A stretch of DNA of 5,805 nucleotides from an uncultured Gammaproteobacteria bacterium (GCA_937926265.1 CALAZS010000011.1:1-5805); one strand, 5' to 3'; positions 1-5,805 are shown, numbered from the stretch's first letter. Made by a program: numbers and translations. Notes: generated by a model from the sequence alone, not told the origin.

Positions 1-44
1 AAAACCCTGGAGGGGTTCAACCTTCCTGAAATCAATGAATATTC

Positions 45-81
45 AGCCGGACAGCATGTATCAATGTCCGGCTTTTTATTT
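45..81 (+). terminator. Rho-independent terminator of an upstream plus-strand gene
   Basis: A perfect 9-bp GC-rich stem, AGCCGGACA (45-53) with TGTCCGGCT (65-73), has an 11-nt loop and runs into TTTTTATTT. The opposite strand has no T-run after the stem, so it acts in the plus direction. It should end a gene lying mostly left of the window. Only one plus frame closes before the stem (TGA at 27-29, after NPGGVQPS); the other two run through it. Those eight residues could be the C-terminus of that gene or simply 3' untranslated sequence, so no CDS is called. A smaller hairpin, AACCC/GGGTT at 3-17, precedes it. Confidence 0.88.
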
Positions 82-187
82 CTAAAGCATTTCCATCGAT
101 AACATATATTTTCTGTTGCTGCCCGGGAGGTCAGACGATTTATCAGAGCTTACCTTGAGAAAAAAGGCAAAATAGATTTTTGGAAGT

Positions 188-224
188 AAAATAAAAAACC
201 TCGAAACAGAAGTCTGAATCGAAG
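188..224 (-). terminator. Candidate minus-strand rho-independent terminator
   Basis: Read on the minus strand, CUUCGA (224-219) pairs with UCGAGG (204-199) with one U-G wobble. A symmetric UU/UU internal loop follows, then a 3-bp CAG/CUG helix with an ACUU loop. The stem is followed by six U, an A, and four more U. On the plus strand the stem is preceded by the A-run and followed by no T-run, so only minus-strand use makes sense. It would end a leftward transcript, possibly the one carrying the small ORF at 333-467, converging on the plus-strand terminator at 45-81. The stem is modest, so this remains a candidate. Confidence 0.42.
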
Positions 225-316
225 CACTAACTTAGAGATGAAGTTCCTAATTCCTTATCCTTGTCACAATGCTTCCTGCATCCCGATGCAACCGTTTTAG
301 ATTATTCTTTGTATTG

Positions 317-367
317 AAATTTGTCTGTAGGATTAATCCGAAAATTTAGACTCAGACAGATTTTCGG
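317..367. repeat. Overlapping inverted repeats forming two exclusive hairpins
   Basis: The arm AAATTTGTCTG (317-327) pairs with CAGACAGATTT (353-363) over 11 bp with one T-G wobble in the plus-strand RNA. A second stem, CCGAAAAT (338-345) with ATTTTCGG (360-367), is a perfect 8 bp and reuses bases 360-363, so the two cannot form together. A perfect palindrome, GGATTAATCC (330-339), sits in the loop of the first. No T-run follows directly, so it is not a standard terminator. The element spans the 3' end of the minus-strand ORF at 333-467. It may be a decayed mobile-element end, an RNA structure, or chance. Confidence 0.4.
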
Positions 368-467
368 TTAGGTTATTCTTACCATAAATATTTTGATACA
401 TCTGATATAGATAAGCAATCACGAACAAGGCTATAACTGCCTGATTGATACCAATTAAAATGTTCAT
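333..467 (-). CDS. Possible small single-pass membrane protein (44 aa)
   Basis: On the minus strand an ATG (467-465) opens a 44-codon ORF ending in TAA at 335-333. The protein begins MNILIGINQAVIALFVIAYL, one hydrophobic helix (about residues 2-21) followed by a polar, Tyr/Asn-rich tail ending KFSD. That is the layout of a small inner-membrane protein. A candidate leftward terminator lies about 110 nt downstream (188-224). Against it, no clear Shine-Dalgarno precedes the ATG (the upstream bases are AATATAGAA), no convincing promoter was found, and an ORF this short can arise by chance in AT-rich DNA. It could also be the N-terminal stub of a lost larger gene. I do not recognise the family. 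Confidence 0.3.
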   Translation of the reverse strand: MNILIGINQAVIALFVIAYLYQMYQNIYGKNNLTENLSESKFSD

Positions 468-633
468 TTCTATATTTTGTAGGAAAAATCTTAATTTTTA
501 GAAATATCAGACGGGTTTCCATATTAGGCTATCCAAGGGATATGCACTTGCTATCTATAGATATTGCATTTAATCGCCACTTATTCCCTGGACATAAATC
601 TGTTAGATAAAATGACTGAAAGAAAAGTGTCTT

Positions 634-752
634 ATGAGTGCAAAACATTATCCTCAAGAATTAAAATTAAAGCTGTAAAACAGATATTTGGTCTTGGTTA
701 TCCTTTGACCGATGTTGCCTAGCGACCGAATGTCACACTTCTCAGTCTCTAG
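634..752 (+). pseudogene. Decayed IS3-family transposase OrfA, N-terminal remnant
   Basis: The ATG at 634 starts MSAKHYPQELK. After a 1-nt deletion near 664-666 the reading continues one frame over as IKAVKQIFGLGYPLTDVA, then an in-frame TAG (720-722), RPNVTLLSL, and another TAG (750-752). The joined sequence follows the helix-turn-helix N-terminus of IS3-group OrfA proteins (remembered pattern: MS-KRYP-EFK-EAVKQ---RGYPV-DVA-RLGV--HSLYAW). A frameshift and two stops make it nonfunctional. The rest of OrfA and all of OrfB were not found downstream. The bases before the ATG (about 589-633, including AAATGACTGAAA) probably belong to the element's left end, but no inverted repeat or target duplication could be confirmed. 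Confidence 0.72.
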
Positions 753-857
753 CCTTTCTAGTCAGCTTTGGTTTTCTTTTCTAAAAAACAACTTTTGAAG
801 AATCATATTATATGAAAAGATTATTTTATCGGTTGCTTTTGTTACATTATTAACGTA

Positions 858-885
858 TTGGTTTTCAAAAATGTGTAATTATCAT
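858..885 (+). promoter_or_regulatory. Weak sigma70-type promoter candidate for the signalling operon
   Basis: TTGGTT (858-863) and TATCAT (880-885; five of six bases match TATAAT) are separated by 16 bp. Initiation would fall near 892 and give a leader of about 26 nt containing AGGAA (906-910), ahead of the TTG start at 918. The -35 match is poor, and AT-rich DNA offers many such pairs, so this is only the best-placed candidate. No clear operator or riboswitch is seen beside it. Confidence 0.25.
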
Positions 886-905
886 TATTACTAAATGGTT
901 TGATC

Positions 906-910
906 AGGAA
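906..910 (+). promoter_or_regulatory. Ribosome binding site deciding the TTG start at 918
   Basis: AGGAA at 906-910 sits 7 nt before the TTG at 918-920, a good Shine-Dalgarno spacing. The other in-frame candidate, TTG 900, has only ACTAAATGG-type sequence before it. The ATG at 895 is out of frame and stops after two codons. The site therefore favours the shorter kinase, starting MKRIKNYHW. The non-ATG start may keep kinase output low relative to the regulator. Confidence 0.55.
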
Positions 911-917
911 AAATAAG

Positions 918-2360
918 TTGAAAAGAATAAAGAATTACCATTGGATTCTTCTGGTCGCCATTGTTTTTTTTCTTATCTTTCAATGGTTCAGTCTTGAAAC
1001 GTCGTCTAGTAATCAAAAGCGTCTGGATAGTATTAAAGATCAACACTTTCCAATTCTTGAAAACATTGATGCCAATATTGTTCGTATTGATAGAGTCAAG
1101 GACCTCTATCTTCAAGCTGTAATTACCGCAGAAACTGAACTGATCGAAGAAGCCGACCGACTCGTTTCAGACACAGTCGAGTCACTGGAGAGTCTGAAGG
1201 TTTATCCATCACTTCAAAAACAGGTTACTGAGCTGATAGACCAACTCAAACTTTACTCTAAAATAAGCAAAGATGTATCTACCAGAATGCTTGAGGGCAT
1301 GCAAAACTTTTCAGAATTGTCTTCTGACCGCATGAATGCAGAACTGGTGATACTGCAGCATCAAATAAAAGCATTTCGTCATTTTAGTTATAACAATTTT
1401 ATTGATACTTTGACTGTTTCCGGTGAAGCTGCATCAAATTTACACATTCTAAGTATTGTTATTGGATTGGTTAACCTGGTTTTCATTGGAATCCTGGGTT
1501 TTTTTGTAGCCTCGAATAACAGGATGATGAAAATCATTGAGGAACAGAATGAGCATCTTGAAGAAAGAGTCAAAAAGAGAACATTTGAATTGGAGTCTGC
1601 CCAGACAGACTTGATAAAGTCAGAAAAAATGGCAGCATTGGGAAGTCTTGTCAGCGGCGTAGCTCATGAAATAAATACTCCATTGGGTGTCAGTATAACG
1701 GCAGCATCTCACTTATCCGAAGAGGCTAAGACATTTAGCACTCAGTTGAATGAAAACAAGATAAAAAAATCTCAACTAAAACATTTCACAGATCAGATTT
1801 TGGAGGGGGTGAAAATCCTGGAAATCAACCTCTTCAGATCGGCAGAACTGATTAAAAATTTTAAGCAGGTTGCAGTCGACCAGTCCATTGAAGATATAAG
1901 AACCATTGACCTTGCCGACTACCTCAATGATGTGCTCAGCAGCTTAAGGCCGAAATGGAAACATACCCAGGTCGAGGTCGAAACAGAGTTTCCTGAAAAC
2001 CTGGAAATCACAACGTTTCCAGGGGCTTTAGCCCAAATTGTGACCAACCTGGTGACCAATTCCATCAAGCATGGTTACGATGAAGGTAAAATACCGGGTA
2101 AGATCAAAATAAAACTGCAACAAAGTGGTAATAAATTCTTGTTAGACTACTCTGATTTTGGGCTTGGCATGAGCCAGGAAAACCTGCAGAAAGTGTTTGA
2201 TCCTTTTTTTACTACTAAAAGAGGTGCTGGAGGCACTGGTCTGGGTATGCATATTGTCTTTAATCTTGTAACACAAAAACTTAAGGGCAAGATTGACTGT
2301 CAAAGTGAACCTGACCAGGGTTGCCATATCAATATTGAGTTGCCGGAGAAAATTCTTTGA
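918..2360 (+). CDS. Membrane sensor histidine kinase (no HAMP)
   Basis: This inner-membrane two-component kinase autophosphorylates on His and probably passes phosphate to the response regulator encoded next. Numbered from TTG 918 (480 aa), it has TM1 at about 8-25, a mostly helical periplasmic sensor of about 145 residues resembling a four-helix bundle, and TM2 at about 177-198. A coiled coil (about 205-240) leads straight into the DHp domain, with no HAMP visible. Kinase motifs are intact: H-box AHEINTPLG (His250), N-box NLVTNSIKHGY (Asn377/Asn381), G1 SDFGLGM (Asp413), F-box FDPFFTTK, and G2 GGTGLGM. The DHp helices are long (127 residues from His to the N-box Asn). The frame has no early ATG. 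TTG 918 is chosen because AGGAA lies 7 nt upstream; TTG 900 (six residues longer) lacks a ribosome site. The signal sensed is unknown. Confidence 0.9.
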   Translation: MKRIKNYHWILLVAIVFFLIFQWFSLETSSSNQKRLDSIKDQHFPILENIDANIVRIDRVKDLYLQAVITAETELIEEADRLVSDTVESLESLKVYPSLQKQVTELIDQLKLYSKISKDVSTRMLEGMQNFSELSSDRMNAELVILQHQIKAFRHFSYNNFIDTLTVSGEAASNLHILSIVIGLVNLVFIGILGFFVASNNRMMKIIEEQNEHLEERVKKRTFELESAQTDLIKSEKMAALGSLVSGVAHEINTPLGVSITAASHLSEEAKTFSTQLNENKIKKSQLKHFTDQILEGVKILEINLFRSAELIKNFKQVAVDQSIEDIRTIDLADYLNDVLSSLRPKWKHTQVEVETEFPENLEITTFPGALAQIVTNLVTNSIKHGYDEGKIPGKIKIKLQQSGNKFLLDYSDFGLGMSQENLQKVFDPFFTTKRGAGGTGLGMHIVFNLVTQKLKGKIDCQSEPDQGCHINIELPEKIL

Positions 2361-3907
2361 TGTCTGAGAATGATGATGAATTCGAGTTTATCGAGGATGA
2401 TGAAGACTCATCTGAAATTGATATGCTCAAACCCTGGAAAGTGGCTGTCATCGATGATGAAGACCAAATCCATCAAGTGACCAGAATGGCACTTGGGCGT
2501 TATGAATACCTTGGCAGGCCGCTTGAATTTCTGAGTGCTTACAGTGCAGCAGAAGGAAAAAAACTCTTTGAGCAGCACAATGATATTGCAGTGTGTTTAC
2601 TTGATGTAGTCATGGAAACAGAAACTGCGGGTCTGGAACTGGTTAAAGATATTCGTGCCAATAACAATGTTTTCACGCGTATCGTGCTTAGAACAGGTCA
2701 ACCTGGACAGGCACCGGAAGAGGAGGTCATTGAAAAGTACGATATCAATGATTACAAGGAAAAAACCGAACTGACGCGTACCAAGCTTACGACGCTGATG
2801 TATTCCTGTTTAAAAACCTATGAGTTTATTGTTAACCAGGAAAAAACCAGGGTAGGCCTGGAAAAAGTACTCCAATCGACAGCGAAGATATTTGAAAACC
2901 CATACATTAAGGATTTTGCCACAGGTGTCATGATGCAAATCGCTTCACTGTTTGAGTTTGGTGATGATGCAGCCCTGGTGAAAATTGATCATGCTATGGC
3001 TGCTTTTGAAAAGGAGCATGAATTGCAAGTGATAGCGGGTCTGGGAGATTTTGATCCGGACAAAAATGGTCAGGCTAAATCAGCTATTCCGCAAAATCTG
3101 CTTGATAATATTTTTTCAAATAACAGTAAATTTAATATCTATCATGACGAGCGTTATTTCATCGCATCGCATGTTGGCAAGGACAAAGAGCATTATATTT
3201 TGGCGCTAAGTGGCAACCTTGCAGATTTTACTGATTTGCAAAAAAAACTGGCCTCCGTCTTTTGTCACAATGCCATGATTGCTTTTGAAAATATCATGCT
3301 TAATAACGAGATTGAGGAAGCCCAGTGGGAAATGGTTTACCTGCTCGGAGGGGCCGTTGAAACCCGTTCGAAGGAAACAGGCAACCATATTACCAGGGTT
3401 TCCGAATTGTCTGAATTGCTGGCTCTAAAAATTGGAATGGACTCTAAACAAGCAGAGTTGATTAAGTGGGCTTCACCGCTGCATGATATCGGGAAAATTG
3501 CCATTCCTGATGCCATCTTAAACAAACCCGGAAAGCTTGATGCTGATGAATGGGAAATAATGAAAACCCATGCTGATGAAGGCTATCGCATGTTATGCAA
3601 TTCCAAAAAAAAGGTCATTCAATTAGCCAGTCTCGTTGCCAGGGATCATCATGAACATTGGAATGGTAACGGCTACCCCAATGGTGTTAGCGGAGAGGCT
3701 ATCAGCATCGAAGGGCGAATCACAGCAGTTGCTGATGTATTTGATGCCCTGTGTAGTAAACGTTGTTACAAAGATGCCTGGACCTATGATCAGGCATTTG
3801 ACTTTATGAAAGAAGCTTCCGGTAAACAGTTTGATCCTGAGATAATTGATGCTTTGGTAGTTAATAAAGATCAAGTTCTGGATATCTATGAAAAATTCAG
3901 AGACTAG
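2360..3907 (+). CDS. Response regulator with REC, DUF3369 and HD-GYP domains (c-di-GMP phosphodiesterase)
   Basis: This is a cytoplasmic response regulator whose output domain is expected to hydrolyse cyclic di-GMP. Numbered from ATG 2360 (515 aa), an acidic leader (1-22) precedes a receiver domain (about 26-150) with Asp32/Asp33, phosphoacceptor Asp82 (LLDVV), Thr112, and the DYKEKTEL segment holding the conserved Lys. Residues about 155-320 fit DUF3369, a domain of unknown ligand found between REC and HD-GYP. HD-GYP (about 320-515) keeps ETRSKETGNH, the HD pair His375-Asp376 in HDIGK, His404, HHE at 430-432, and GYP at 438-440, so the metal site looks intact. The ATG overlaps the kinase stop (TGATG), with GGAGA 10 nt upstream. 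An in-frame TTG one codon earlier is less likely. The overlap implies translational coupling to its cognate kinase. Confidence 0.93.
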   Translation: MSENDDEFEFIEDDEDSSEIDMLKPWKVAVIDDEDQIHQVTRMALGRYEYLGRPLEFLSAYSAAEGKKLFEQHNDIAVCLLDVVMETETAGLELVKDIRANNNVFTRIVLRTGQPGQAPEEEVIEKYDINDYKEKTELTRTKLTTLMYSCLKTYEFIVNQEKTRVGLEKVLQSTAKIFENPYIKDFATGVMMQIASLFEFGDDAALVKIDHAMAAFEKEHELQVIAGLGDFDPDKNGQAKSAIPQNLLDNIFSNNSKFNIYHDERYFIASHVGKDKEHYILALSGNLADFTDLQKKLASVFCHNAMIAFENIMLNNEIEEAQWEMVYLLGGAVETRSKETGNHITRVSELSELLALKIGMDSKQAELIKWASPLHDIGKIAIPDAILNKPGKLDADEWEIMKTHADEGYRMLCNSKKKVIQLASLVARDHHEHWNGNGYPNGVSGEAISIEGRITAVADVFDALCSKRCYKDAWTYDQAFDFMKEASGKQFDPEIIDALVVNKDQVLDIYEKFRD

Positions 3908-3931
3908 TCAAAATTTATAAAAGTATGACCA

Positions 3932-5131
3932 ATGAAAATATATCTATTTGCTTTTCTGTATGTATTTTCTATCAACCTTTACGCAATAAGCCTATCTGAA
4001 AAACTTACCTTAAATGGCTTTGCTACGGTTGGTGCCGCGTACAATGATGACGACAATGCCATTTATTTGCGCAGTATCGCCCAACCTCCCGAAGGGCTTG
4101 AAGATGATGTTACCTTCAACATGGATTCCCGTGTTGGCCTGCAGCTAAATTATCAGGCGAATGAAAACCTTCATGCTGGACTTCAAGTCGTTAGTAAGTA
4201 TCGATATGATGACACCTATACTCCAAATATTACCTGGGCCTATCTAAAGTTCAGTCCCGAAAGTGATTGGGATCTTCGACTTGGTCGCCTCGGGCTGGAC
4301 ATTTTCTTTCGTTCAGATTCACGTGATATTGGTTATTCCTATCTTTGGGTAAGGCCGCCAGTAGATTACTATGGACAATTAAATATCTCGTCATTTGATG
4401 GGCTGGATTTCAGTCACTATATACCGATGGGGGATGGCCTTTTAAAACTCAAAGGTTTTGCAGGTGTTGGACATCAAAAATTTCCAGCCTTTGGTGGTAA
4501 TCAACTGGATCTTTCAGATTCACCGGTTTACGGCTTTTTAGCGCAATATCAGGACATCAACTGGACCTACAAATTCGTTATTTCAGAGCAGGAACTTAAT
4601 GACCAGGATCCCACTGTAGATCAATTAGTTAATTTTTTTGAATTGATAAACCGCCCAGACTATGCGAATTCTTTTCAGCTGGATGGTAAAACTTTCAGGT
4701 ATTACAGTTTGGGTGTCGCTTACGATAAAGGCCCATGGAGAAGTCAGTTTGCGCTTGGATATATCGATAGTGAAAACATTATCGTTTCAGATAACAAAAC
4801 AGCTTATTTTAGTCTTGGCTACAAGTTAAATGACTGGACACCCTATCTGTTATTGTCAGCCTCAGAATCAGACAAGCCTACGGTAACTTCAGGCCTTGGG
4901 CCTCCTACTGACGCGTTAATAGCTTCAGCCTTGGGTGGTGGTCAGGTTGATCAAACCACTGTCGGATTTGGCGCCAGGTACGATTTTAAGGAAAACATGG
5001 CGTTGAAATTCCAGGCAGATTTTGTTGAAAGTAAAACAGATACGCTGCTTTTATGGGGTTCAGGTGATGATATTTCTTCCTGGGATGGGGAGAATATGAT
5101 CATAAGTGTTACTCTGGACATGGTTTTCTAG
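3932..5131 (+). CDS. Outer-membrane porin-like beta-barrel protein
   Basis: This 399-residue exported protein probably forms a beta-barrel channel in the outer membrane. It has a signal peptide, MKIYLFAFLYVFSINLYA, with likely cleavage after residue 18. The mature start, LNGFATVGAAY, is typical of a first barrel strand. Many short segments alternate polar and hydrophobic residues with aromatic ends (for example GLQLNYQA, FALGYID, YFSLGYKL, GFGARYDF), and it ends in VTLDMVF, with the C-terminal Phe used for barrel assembly. The signature DIGYSYLWVRPPVDYYGQL near residues 131-149 resembles a family of porin-like proteins of unassigned substrate. It follows the HD-GYP gene by 24 nt with no terminator, and no good ribosome site is visible. 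The partner binding protein downstream suggests a small-solute or anion role, but the substrate is not readable. Confidence 0.85.
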   Translation: MKIYLFAFLYVFSINLYAISLSEKLTLNGFATVGAAYNDDDNAIYLRSIAQPPEGLEDDVTFNMDSRVGLQLNYQANENLHAGLQVVSKYRYDDTYTPNITWAYLKFSPESDWDLRLGRLGLDIFFRSDSRDIGYSYLWVRPPVDYYGQLNISSFDGLDFSHYIPMGDGLLKLKGFAGVGHQKFPAFGGNQLDLSDSPVYGFLAQYQDINWTYKFVISEQELNDQDPTVDQLVNFFELINRPDYANSFQLDGKTFRYYSLGVAYDKGPWRSQFALGYIDSENIIVSDNKTAYFSLGYKLNDWTPYLLLSASESDKPTVTSGLGPPTDALIASALGGGQVDQTTVGFGARYDFKENMALKFQADFVESKTDTLLLWGSGDDISSWDGENMIISVTLDMVF

Positions 5132-5133
5132 TC

Positions 5134-5589
5134 ATGATGACCATGGGCAAAAATCTTTCAATATTGATTCGATGGCTTTGTTTGCCACTTACGATGTTGT
5201 TATGTGCTACTGCTCAGGCACAGGATTTGGCAGTTGTGGTTAACCCTTTAAACGACGTGAAGCAACTCTCCCAGTCAGAGGTAATAAACCTTTACATGGG
5301 CCGTAAAAAAAAGCTGGGACAAAATTCAGTACTGCCTTTGGATTTAATCGGAACCAATCCGGTCAAGCTAAGTTTTTACAAACATTTAATGGATAAGGAT
5401 TTATCTGAAATTAATTCTTACTGGGCAAGACTGATTTTTTCCGGTCAGGGTTCACCGCCCCGGCAAATGGATTCCATTGAAGAGATCAGGCAAACCATCC
5501 GGGACAACCTCGGAGCAATTGGGTATGTTCCTGTTAATGAAATAACCGAAGATTTGAAAGTTGTTTTCAGGATCAAGGCAAATCAGTAA
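5134..5589 (+). CDS. Small PstS-like periplasmic substrate-binding protein
   Basis: This is a short, single-domain member of the phosphate-binding-protein-like family (PBP_like type), about 150 residues against roughly 300 or more for a full PstS. A signal peptide covers residues 1-29, with cleavage probably at AQA|QD. Family features seen are the first strand LAVVVNPLN, the SEVINLYMGRKKK segment, FYKHLMDK, YWARLIFSGQGSPPRQ, and the late NLGAIGYVPV strand. It starts 2 nt after the porin stop and ends right against the next start, with no permease or ATPase gene nearby. It may therefore deliver a ligand signal to a membrane sensor rather than to a transporter. The ligand is inferred, not shown. 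ATG 5134 is taken, but ATG 5137 or 5143 would also leave a workable signal peptide, and no strong ribosome site separates them. Confidence 0.82.
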   Translation: MMTMGKNLSILIRWLCLPLTMLLCATAQAQDLAVVVNPLNDVKQLSQSEVINLYMGRKKKLGQNSVLPLDLIGTNPVKLSFYKHLMDKDLSEINSYWARLIFSGQGSPPRQMDSIEEIRQTIRDNLGAIGYVPVNEITEDLKVVFRIKANQ

Positions 5590-5805
5590 ATGGCAACAAT
5601 TTCATTTCGTAATAGCCTGGTTACCCATATTTCTGTTTCGTTATTACTGGTTGTTGGTTTAACCGGACTGGTTATCTCATTTGTCGGCTATTCGCTTACC
5701 AGCACGCAGGCTCGAGAGGATGCATATAAAGATGCCCAAGAGATCATCGAAACTATTGAACCAACCGCTAAAATTGCATGCTACTTAAATGATAAACAGG
5801 CTGCA
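5590..5805 (+). CDS. Membrane-anchored signalling protein, N-terminal part only
   Basis: The ATG directly follows the previous TAA, with AAGG 11 nt upstream, and the frame stays open for 72 codons to the window edge. The protein begins MATISFRNSLVTHISVS. It has one transmembrane helix (about residues 13-35) and then a soluble, probably periplasmic helix with TQAREDAYKDAQEIIETIEP and KIACYLNDKQAA. That arrangement recalls CHASE8-type periplasmic sensors, where a short helix is followed by an A-x-x-x-FND-like segment and, further on, a HAMP and often a GGDEF domain. The catalytic part is outside the window, so diguanylate cyclase or histidine kinase output is a guess. Its place after a binding protein supports a receptor role. 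Confidence 0.72.
   Translation, partial: MATISFRNSLVTHISVSLLLVVGLTGLVISFVGYSLTSTQAREDAYKDAQEIIETIEPTAKIACYLNDKQAA

Larger units (their letters stand above)
82..899. other. AT-rich intergenic region with decayed fragments
   Basis: About 800 bases separate the upstream terminator from the signalling cluster with no intact gene above 60 codons on either strand. It contains the minus-strand terminator candidate (188-224), the possible small ORF (333-467), the paired inverted repeats (317-367), a short hairpin with TGCAT/ATGCA arms (277-290), a 12-bp palindrome TATCTATAGATA (552-563), and the IS3-family OrfA relic (634-752). The stretch 753-857 is very T- and A-rich and holds nothing I can name. 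The mix of relic and AT-rich filler suggests past insertion and decay. Confidence 0.6.

Noticed and set aside
103..189. Open plus-strand frame ending AYLEKKGKIDFWK before TAA at 187-189
   Set aside because: It is only 28 codons between stops, has no ATG, and lies between two terminators. It reads like protein but matches no family I know; it could be a gene remnant, so it is noted but not called.
484..499. AAAAAT/ATTTTT hairpin
   Set aside because: A six-pair stem made only of A-T pairs is expected in DNA this AT-rich and has no terminator context.
589..606. Pho-box-like sequence: CATAAATCTGT core with flanking half-matches
   Set aside because: The core fits the PhoB consensus, but the two 7-bp repeats match only about 4/7 and 5/7. 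It sits some 310 nt from the kinase start and inside the probable IS end, so it is not convincing despite the PstS-like gene downstream.
810..855. Short plus-strand ORF beginning MKRLFYRLLLLHY
   Set aside because: It is thirteen codons with no ribosome binding site, in AT-rich spacer; no reason to treat it as a gene or leader peptide.
891..1115. Minus-strand 74-codon open frame
   Set aside because: It lies almost wholly antisense to the kinase N-terminus, has no family resemblance, and looks like a shadow of the coding strand.
3623..3874. Minus-strand 83-codon open frame
   Set aside because: It is antisense to the conserved HD-GYP catalytic region, whose sequence is fully explained by the plus strand.
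3908..3931. Possible promoter or terminator between the HD-GYP and porin genes
   Set aside because: The 24-nt gap holds no hairpin, T-run or recognisable promoter pair, so the genes are treated as one transcript.

Overview
The window looks like part of a moderately AT-rich gammaproteobacterial chromosome, probably from an aquatic Gram-negative. The signs are an outer-membrane porin with a signal peptide and terminal Phe, a response regulator of the REC-DUF3369-HD-GYP type, a short PstS-like periplasmic protein, and an IS3-family relic. The genus cannot be read from the sequence alone.

Positions 1-899 carry no intact large gene. A strong rho-independent terminator at 45-81 closes a plus-strand gene that lies mostly outside the window. 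After it come a minus-strand terminator-like hairpin (188-224), a possible minus-strand small membrane-protein ORF of 44 codons (333-467), overlapping inverted repeats (317-367), and a decayed N-terminal piece of an IS3-family OrfA transposase (634-752). The remainder is AT-rich and holds only a weak promoter candidate for the downstream genes.

From 918 to the right edge there is one tight plus-strand gene cluster with no internal terminator. Its order is a membrane sensor histidine kinase, a REC-DUF3369-HD-GYP response regulator (stop/start overlap of 1 nt), a signal-peptide-bearing outer-membrane beta-barrel protein (24-nt gap), a small PstS-like periplasmic binding protein (2-nt gap), and the N-terminus of a membrane-anchored protein (0-nt gap) cut by the window edge. 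By context the last is probably another signalling protein.

The likely logic, which is inference, is as follows. The kinase phosphorylates the HD-GYP regulator, which hydrolyses c-di-GMP. The porin admits a small solute, and the PstS-like protein binds it in the periplasm. No ABC permease or ATPase is present, so the binding protein may report to the truncated membrane protein rather than feed a transporter. The cluster would then tie a periplasmic nutrient or anion cue to c-di-GMP turnover. The individual protein families are known; the least familiar aspects are the combination of genes and the minus-strand small ORF.
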